Part shown: piece by piece, positions 14,469-18,006 of the stretch
Position numbering within the stretch: the first letter of the stretch is position 1
How the letters are laid out: every line of letters starts with the position of its first letter
NCBI GenBank assembly: GCA_019058515.1
Contig: JAHPYY010000005.1
Location: forward strand, 1-18,006
Direction of reading: 5' to 3'
Length of the DNA: 18,006 nt
From: Promethearchaeota archaeon
GTDB taxonomy: Archaea; Asgardarchaeota; Lokiarchaeia; Sigynarchaeales; SOKP01
Position numbers and translations under genes: made by a program
The notes under the pieces: model-generated
What the model was told of the DNA's origin: nothing
Databases searched by the model: none
What the model saw: the letters and a program-made list of their open reading frames with translations, nothing else

Positions 14469-15587
14469 ATGATGTTTCCCATTGTAGGTCCTTTAAGATT
14501 TGAGGCGTTAACTCTTGAGTGGATTTTTATCGTACTTTGCTTCGAATTGGGATTCTATTTTCTCATTAAATACAGACGGCAAACAGTATTAGTCAAAAAT
14601 CCGCAAGACAAGGGTTTTTCTGCTTTATTCTTTGGGATATCTTTTATGAGGTTTTACCTGTTAATTGGCGATTATTATGCAGATAATACAGTGTTTAGCC
14701 CATTCTTATTTTGGCCAAATGGGAGTTTTAGGTTCTTATTTTTAAATATTGCTAATATTTTGTTTACTATAGGATTTCTATTGTTTACTTATTATATGGA
14801 AAAGCATAAAAAGGTTTTATATAAAAAATACGTGTTCGCTTGCTTATTTCTTCTGTTTTGTTTAATTTTTGGCTTTTTCTTTGTGTTTGACCTTTCAGTT
14901 ATTCTAATTACTTCCGTCTTATTACTCCCTTTTGTTGTGGGATTTTCAGTGATATATACACGGGATTTAGATAAACAGATTAAAAAACAAAATACCATGC
15001 CTAAAGGAGGTTTAAGAATAGGTGTCTCAATTCTATTCGTATTTTCCGGTCACATACTTACTATGGATATCGTCGTTGGAGTCATTGGATTTATTTGGCG
15101 TTTAATTGGAATCTCTTTTCAAATATTTGCAATTGGATTATTATTTGTAATATTTAGAAATCTCGTTCCATTCTTCGAATTTGATTGGCAAGATAAGCTT
15201 GAAAGCATCTACATTTTAAATAAGCAAGGACTTAACCTTTACAGTCTATCTTACAAAAAAGATTCGAAAGAAATAAATGAGCATTTCGTTACAGGAGCTC
15301 TCTCATCCGTAAATATTATGTTAAACGAATTGATGAACACGAGAGAAAACAAGATATCTATCATCAAGAAAAGCAATAAAATAGTGAACATTTATTCAAG
15401 TAGCCTTGTAATAGGAGTACTTGTAAGCACTGAGGAATTGGAATATTTCAAGCAGAATTTAAGAGCGCTTGTGTTAAAGGTCGAAACGCTCTATAGAAGT
15501 ATTTTATTAGATTGGAACGGAGACAGAGCTAAATTTAGTTCCTTAAAAGAGATAATAAATGATGTTTTTCCTATTCAAATTGTTTAA
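14469..15587 (+). CDS. Seven-helix membrane protein with cytosolic longin/roadblock-like domain, B
   Basis: A 372-residue paralogue of protein A. Hydrophobic segments are at about 15-34, 50-68, 86-109, 119-140, 142-163, 183-203 and 205-229, and the soluble domain is 230-372. The junction VPFFEFDWQDKLE aligns with PPFYEFEWRDNLL in A. After it come strand pairs (SIYILNKQ, LNLYSL), a helix (266-288), strands around KISIIKKSNKIVNIYSS and LVIGVLVS, and a helix containing LRALVLKVETLYRSIL, the same order as in A. The dipeptide YSL, the G-A/I-S-S/G-V motif in the helix and the E-x2-F/Y-R in the last helix are shared. Only six bases separate the genes. The pair may form a heteromeric membrane platform; partner GTPase binding is an inference. 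Confidence 0.8.
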   Translation: MMFPIVGPLRFEALTLEWIFIVLCFELGFYFLIKYRRQTVLVKNPQDKGFSALFFGISFMRFYLLIGDYYADNTVFSPFLFWPNGSFRFLFLNIANILFTIGFLLFTYYMEKHKKVLYKKYVFACLFLLFCLIFGFFFVFDLSVILITSVLLLPFVVGFSVIYTRDLDKQIKKQNTMPKGGLRIGVSILFVFSGHILTMDIVVGVIGFIWRLIGISFQIFAIGLLFVIFRNLVPFFEFDWQDKLESIYILNKQGLNLYSLSYKKDSKEINEHFVTGALSSVNIMLNELMNTRENKISIIKKSNKIVNIYSSSLVIGVLVSTEELEYFKQNLRALVLKVETLYRSILLDWNGDRAKFSSLKEIINDVFPIQIV

Positions 15588-15597
15588 AAAACCTTGT

Positions 15598-15610
15598 ATA
15601 TACTGTATAT
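15598..15610 (+). promoter_or_regulatory. TATA-like inverted repeat before the NTF2-like gene
   Basis: ATATAC-T-GTATAT is a perfect 13-base inverted repeat 15 bases ahead of the ATG at 15626. It could be a TATA box or operator for the NTF2-like gene, but it is too close to the start codon for a normal leader, so a regulatory role is uncertain. Confidence 0.3.
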
Positions 15611-15612
15611 TA

Positions 15613-15617
15613 GGTGA
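15613..15617 (+). promoter_or_regulatory. SD that fixes the NTF2-like start
   Basis: GGTGA lies eight bases before the ATG at 15626. It contains the in-frame GTG at 15614, which would otherwise look like a start four codons earlier; the SD match argues that this GTG is not the start. Confidence 0.6.
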
Positions 15618-15625
15618 CTCTAACT

Positions 15626-16003
15626 ATGACAATTGATAACGATATTGAAGCTGTGAAGAAATTAATTTTGGGCCATTATCACGAAGGACACGCGAAACAC
15701 GACTGGAAATACTACGAGGGGGCCTTACATAAAGATTGGAAGTTTTTTTTGTTAACCCAGGAAGGAAAATTAAACATTGTGGATAGGGATACTTATTATT
15801 CTTGGTATGATCCCAAAGATTACGACGAAAACATTCATTGGGAGACGGAAATCTACTACATAGATTTAACGGGCAATGTGGGCTCTGCTAAAATCAGGCT
15901 CGAAAGCGAGGAAGTACATTATATTGACTATTTTAACCTATTGAAACTTGATGGTAAATGGTGGATAGTCCACAAAATTTCTCACGGAACTAAGAAAGAA
16001 TAG
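15626..16003 (+). CDS. NTF2-like / lumazine-binding-like small protein
   Basis: A 125-residue soluble protein of the NTF2-like (SnoaL, lumazine-binding) superfamily, a cone-shaped alpha+beta barrel used for small-molecule binding or catalysis. The N-terminal helix (VKKLILGHYHEGHAKHDWKYY) precedes HKDWKFF. Then come the strands YYIDLTGNVGSAKIRLES (77-94) and HYIDYFNLLKLDGKWWIVHKI (98-118), which carry the family's A-x-v...D-Y-x-L-L-K-x-x-G-K-W-x-I pattern. The start is set by GGTGA at 15613-15617. It lies 38 bp after membrane protein B on the same strand and could belong to the same transcript. No substrate can be named. It converges on the decayed TfoX-like gene. Confidence 0.82.
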   Translation: MTIDNDIEAVKKLILGHYHEGHAKHDWKYYEGALHKDWKFFLLTQEGKLNIVDRDTYYSWYDPKDYDENIHWETEIYYIDLTGNVGSAKIRLESEEVHYIDYFNLLKLDGKWWIVHKISHGTKKE

Positions 16004-16045
16004 CTTCTTTCAAATTATTTGGGTGATAGAGTCTCAACAAAAATT

Positions 16046-16342
16046 TCACTTGATATACCAGTTTATAAGATCCTTATCGTCTGGAAAAGCAATTTCAGTC
16101 GCCATAACTCAACCTTTCATGGGTCTTCCAGTAATGTCGAATAGTTTTATTTTCGGATTTTTCAGGGCTTTCTCTGCGTGTTCTTGTCCTAATCGCAAAA
16201 TTTAATAATCTTTATAGATCCCAGCGACCATGTTTCCGTGTATTAGATATCCCGTACCACCAAACATTTTTTTTTTCGAGGTATTTTTCCATTTTCACAT
16301 TAATTTTTCTAGTTTTGAGTCCATTTCTTTGCTGTAAACCAT
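16046..16342 (-). pseudogene. Decayed TfoX N-terminal-domain gene with three in-frame stops
   Basis: One frame of 99 codons on the reverse strand encodes a recognisable TfoX-N domain: KKMFGGTGYLIHGNMVAGIY, then ILRLGQEHAEKALKNP, then FDITGRPMKG-stop-VMATE. The family has GRPMKGW at that point, so the stop TGA (16109-16111) has replaced TGG for Trp. Two more stops interrupt the frame: TGA (16295-16297) at codon 16 and TAA (16202-16204) at codon 47. There is no frameshift. The ATG at 16342 and its SD GGAG (eight bases upstream) are intact. Because both TGA and TAA occur, simple TGA recoding does not explain it. It begins 30 bp after the MarR gene on the same strand, so it was probably the second gene of a marR-tfoX operon. 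TfoX-N proteins in general have poorly known regulatory roles. Confidence 0.85.
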
Positions 16343-16372
16343 TGAAATTACTCCGATTAATCTGTTTTCTTA

Positions 16373-16828
16373 TTAAACAAAGTCCTCCAACAATTTTCTA
16401 AGTAAAGCATTCATTTGTTTTATATCTTCAGTCGAAATGGTCTTAATACAGTCTTTAAATATGTAATTTTGTTTTGGTAGTAATTTATATAGTTCTTTTC
16501 CTTTATCAGTTAAAATCACTAGTAAACTTCTCCTATCTTGTGGATGAGCTTTGCGTAAAACTAATTTTTTGTCTTTGCTTTCCATTGTGTCGATAACCCC
16601 CGTCATAGTCGGTGGTGAAATATGGCATTTTTCTGCCAATTCTTTAAATGTTAAACCCCCCAATGTTCCCAATTTCGTAAGAACACAATATTGTGGAATG
16701 GTTAAATTATATTCTTGAATAACTTTCCGATGCCAATCTCTAACCTTTTTATTGATACTATAAATGAGATCAAATGTTTCTGATAATGTGGAATCATTTA
16801 AACTCTTTGTTTTAGTTGAACTTACCAT
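16373..16828 (-). CDS. MarR-family transcriptional regulator
   Basis: A 151-residue winged-helix repressor, normally a dimer that leaves DNA on binding a ligand or on oxidation. The helix-turn-helix spans about 60-85 with recognition helix SPPTMTGVIDTMESK (71-85). The wing is LVLRKAHPQDRRSLLVILTDKG (89-110), including the conserved D-x-R and LT-x-KG. The SD GAGGTTGATT (16834-16843, this strand) lies five bases before the ATG. Cysteines C48 and C68 are present, so redox sensing is possible but not shown. It is divergent from a small ORF and an AhpD-like CxxC protein, and the shared upstream region has two palindromes that fit MarR-type operators. Autorepression with control of the divergent genes is the likely arrangement. 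Confidence 0.93.
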   Translation of the reverse strand: MVSSTKTKSLNDSTLSETFDLIYSINKKVRDWHRKVIQEYNLTIPQYCVLTKLGTLGGLTFKELAEKCHISPPTMTGVIDTMESKDKKLVLRKAHPQDRRSLLVILTDKGKELYKLLPKQNYIFKDCIKTISTEDIKQMNALLRKLLEDFV

Positions 16829-16886
16829 CTCGTAATCAACCTCAAAATTTACTTTATATTATAGTATATTTGAAGTCTTTAAAAAA

Positions 16887-16900
16887 GTTTGGATCCGAAT
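16887..16900. promoter_or_regulatory. Putative MarR operator, site 1 (imperfect palindrome)
   Basis: GTTTGGATCCGAAT is an imperfect copy of the perfect palindrome at 16937-16952. It lies just upstream, from the marR side, of the AT-rich tract (ATATACTATAATATAAAG on the reverse strand) that probably contains the marR TATA box. Binding here could block marR transcription. Its centre is 51 bp from that of site 2. Confidence 0.55.
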
Positions 16901-16911
16901 AATTCGTAACC

Positions 16912-16920
16912 TTTAAATAT
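16912..16920 (+). promoter_or_regulatory. Archaeal TATA box for the rightward genes
   Basis: TTTAAATAT starts 24 bases before the ATG at 16936, the spacing typical of leaderless archaeal promoters. The predicted transcription start falls on or beside site 2 of the palindromic operator, so a bound MarR dimer would block initiation. Confidence 0.5.
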
Positions 16921-16935
16921 TATTTTTGACATATA

Positions 16936-17160
16936 ATGTTTGGATCCAAACAATTTGGAACTAAATTTTTCGATGCAATAGGAATTGATAGTAGTAAAGA
17001 TATTATTAATTGTCTTATGAATGGAGAATATTTCTGTAAAATCGCTATCAACATTAAAAATTGGAAAAATAGTTTGGAAACCGGCACAAACTGTAAATTA
17101 AGTCAATTTAAAATAGAATCTAAAAATAAATATGTGTGTAATTTGAGTGAGAGGTCATAA
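16936..17160 (+). CDS. Small protein of unknown function, possibly leaderless
   Basis: An ORF of 74 codons with four cysteines, starting MFGSKQFG. The TATA box at 16912-16920 is placed as for a leaderless mRNA whose first base would be close to this ATG. Codons 1-6 overlap the perfect palindrome at 16937-16952, so the operator doubles as coding sequence if the start is right. The middle (IGIDSSKDIINCLMNGEYFC) looks protein-like, with a helix and polar caps. No family is recognised, and there is no SD for any internal ATG. It may be a genuine small redox-linked protein or a chance ORF in the leader of the AhpD-like gene. Confidence 0.42.
   Translation: MFGSKQFGTKFFDAIGIDSSKDIINCLMNGEYFCKIAINIKNWKNSLETGTNCKLSQFKIESKNKYVCNLSERS
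16937..16952. promoter_or_regulatory. Putative MarR operator, site 2 (perfect 16-bp palindrome)
   Basis: TGTTTGGATCCAAACA is its own reverse complement over 16 bases, the usual length and symmetry of MarR-family sites. With site 1 it brackets the promoters of both divergent units. Its position at the expected transcription start of the rightward unit fits repression. Confidence 0.6.
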
Positions 17161-17231
17161 TATTAACTCAAATCTATGTTGTCTAACTTATAGAATGGAA
17201 ATCAAATTGAAAATTAGGGTCGATAAAGTAT

Positions 17232-17486
17232 ATGGAAGAAAAAATGAGGATTTTAGTGTGTATAAGCGCTGCTGTTGCAGCAAAATGTCAACCTTGTCTT
17301 GAAAATTATTTCGAGAGAGCTAAGCGAATTGGAATAGAAGCTAATGACATCTACGATGCTATTGCTCTTGGTAAAAGGGTAGGAAAAGGATCAACTTCAA
17401 GTATAAACCAATTCGTATATGAATTTGTAAATTCGTCACATACACCAGTGGAATCTAAAATGTTGGACGGATATGGATGCTGCTAA
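17232..17486 (+). CDS. AhpD-like / carboxymuconolactone decarboxylase-family CxxC protein
   Basis: A compact 84-residue alpha-helical protein of the CMD/AhpD group. The redox motif is C19-Q-P-C22 in AAVAAKCQPCLENYFERAK, followed by DIYDAIALGKRVGKGS (39-54), the family's second helix pair. Small archaeal members of this size often end, like this one, in a Cys-Cys pair (C83-C84). They are thought to act as disulfide reductases or peroxide-protection proteins, and here the MarR-type regulator next door would fit induction by an oxidant or electrophile. GGGTCGAT just upstream may act as SD for the ATG at 17232; an ATG at 17244 is the alternative start. True lactone decarboxylase activity is unlikely because of the small size. 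Confidence 0.85.
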   Translation: MEEKMRILVCISAAVAAKCQPCLENYFERAKRIGIEANDIYDAIALGKRVGKGSTSSINQFVYEFVNSSHTPVESKMLDGYGCC

Positions 17487-17498
17487 AAAACCTAATTC

Positions 17499-17507
17499 TT
17501 TTTTTTT
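17499..17507 (+). terminator. T-tract terminator after the AhpD-like gene
   Basis: A run of nine T residues on the + strand starts 13 bases after the stop codon, followed by more T-rich sequence. Archaeal RNA polymerase terminates at such tracts without needing a hairpin. It sits in the 25-base gap between convergent genes. Confidence 0.45.
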
Positions 17508-17511
17508 AATT

Positions 17512-18006
17512 TTAATCTTCACTATTTCTCAAAAACACAAAAGCTCGGCTAGATACTGACAATAGTGTAAATCCTATAAAACTCATTAACGTATAAGGAA
17601 GGAAGATTAAGTTAAAATCAAAAATAGTTATTCCTAACATAACCATTAAGAAAGACCTATAATATTTTCCTACAGGATCGTGGTGTGGTCCATTAGAACT
17701 TGAACTGATTATAAATTAAAGGAACATAATCAACACAATTATTAAAACCCATAGTGGATAGATCTCCTTGATGGTTAATGCTACGAGACTTGATAGGACG
17801 AAGCCTAAATCTCCGACTACATCAAGATAGCCACCTAATTTCGAGCAAATATCAAGTTTACGGGCAATAAAGCCATCTAAAACATCTGAAACCACATTAA
17901 CTAAGAATATTATTAAAATTAAGTAGTAAACGTTAAAATTGATCAGTATCAAAGGATTTTGATGAGTGAAATCCCTTGAGCTGAATCTTTTTTCGTTTGA
18001 ATTTGA
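17512..18006 (-). pseudogene. CDP-alcohol phosphatidyltransferase gene interrupted by TAA (5' end outside window)
   Basis: The frame is open from the right window edge. It encodes membrane helices and the full family catalytic motif D-G-x2-A-R-x8-G-x3-D-x3-D, visible as LDGFIARKLD...GGYLDVVGD. Such enzymes swap CMP of a CDP-alcohol for a second alcohol in phospholipid synthesis, at the membrane. A TAA at 17716-17718 interrupts it after VLIIVLIMFL. The same frame then continues for 67 codons (FIISSSSNGPHHDPVGKYY...) to TAA at 17512-17514, with the DPVGK segment and further hydrophobic helices seen after the catalytic domain in related proteins. The catalytic half lies entirely before the stop, so a shortened protein could exist. 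A nonsense mutation or base error is the simplest reading. The expected ATG and the first helix may lie beyond the window. Confidence 0.78.

Noticed and set aside
16023..16205. Forward ORF of 60 codons after the NTF2-like gene
   Set aside because: It is antisense to the TfoX-N remnant, whose reverse-strand frame carries clear family motifs.
16046..16342. TGA recoded as Trp or selenocysteine in the TfoX-like gene
   Set aside because: A TAA also interrupts the same frame and no recoding signal is seen; other genes in the window use TGA as a normal stop (for example at 2274-2276 and 14460-14462).
16938..16951. GGATCC as a cloning-site (BamHI) artefact
   Set aside because: The symmetry extends to 16 bases, a second copy lies 51 bp away, and both are placed logically between divergent promoters.
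1..18006. tRNA, rRNA, CRISPR array or insertion sequence
   Set aside because: Reading both strands showed no cloverleaf-like block, no regular repeat-spacer series, and no transposase or terminal inverted repeats.

Overview
The window is about 18 kb of AT-rich DNA (roughly one third G+C by eye) that most likely comes from an Asgard archaeon (Promethearchaeota), probably of the Lokiarchaeia type. The main reason is a pair of eukaryote-like Ras/Rab-type small GTPases. Supporting signs are archaeal TATA boxes, Shine-Dalgarno (SD) sites of the archaeal GGTGAT kind, and genes typical of anaerobes (an oxygen-sensitive glycyl-radical activase, multi-cluster ferredoxin proteins, a UroD-like methyltransferase). 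No rRNA, tRNA, CRISPR array or insertion sequence was recognised, so the assignment rests on protein content.

Layout. 1-4.1 kb: the tail of an unknown gene, an iron-sulfur-flavoprotein-like reductase, a TMEM175-type ion channel, a cupin translationally coupled (ATGA) to a zinc alcohol dehydrogenase, and a cysteine-rich 4Fe-4S protein. Several of these look bacterial in origin. 4.2-7.6 kb: a universal stress protein whose start codon appears to be ATT, a glycine-free coiled-coil protein, an aldose 1-epimerase and a seven-helix membrane protein. 7.9-11.7 kb: a putative AMP-forming acyl-CoA synthetase followed by a glycyl-radical-enzyme activase, facing a UroD-family methyltransferase. No glycyl radical enzyme is present, so its partner must be elsewhere.

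11.9-16.0 kb is the most interesting part: two divergent, closely related small GTPases, then two tandem membrane proteins, each with seven predicted helices and a cytosolic C-terminal domain whose strand/helix order resembles the longin/roadblock (profilin-like) fold, then an NTF2-like protein. In eukaryotes longin and roadblock domains are standard partners and regulators of small GTPases. A membrane-anchored GTPase signalling or trafficking module is therefore a plausible, untested reading.

16.0-18.0 kb: a MarR regulator with a decayed TfoX-N gene just downstream (three in-frame stops, reading frame otherwise intact), divergent from a small ORF and an AhpD-like CxxC protein. Two palindromic GTTTGGATCC sites 51 bp apart lie between them and look like MarR operators. 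The window ends in a CDP-alcohol phosphatidyltransferase gene split by one in-frame TAA. Two genes with nonsense codons within 2 kb suggest local gene decay, or sequence errors.
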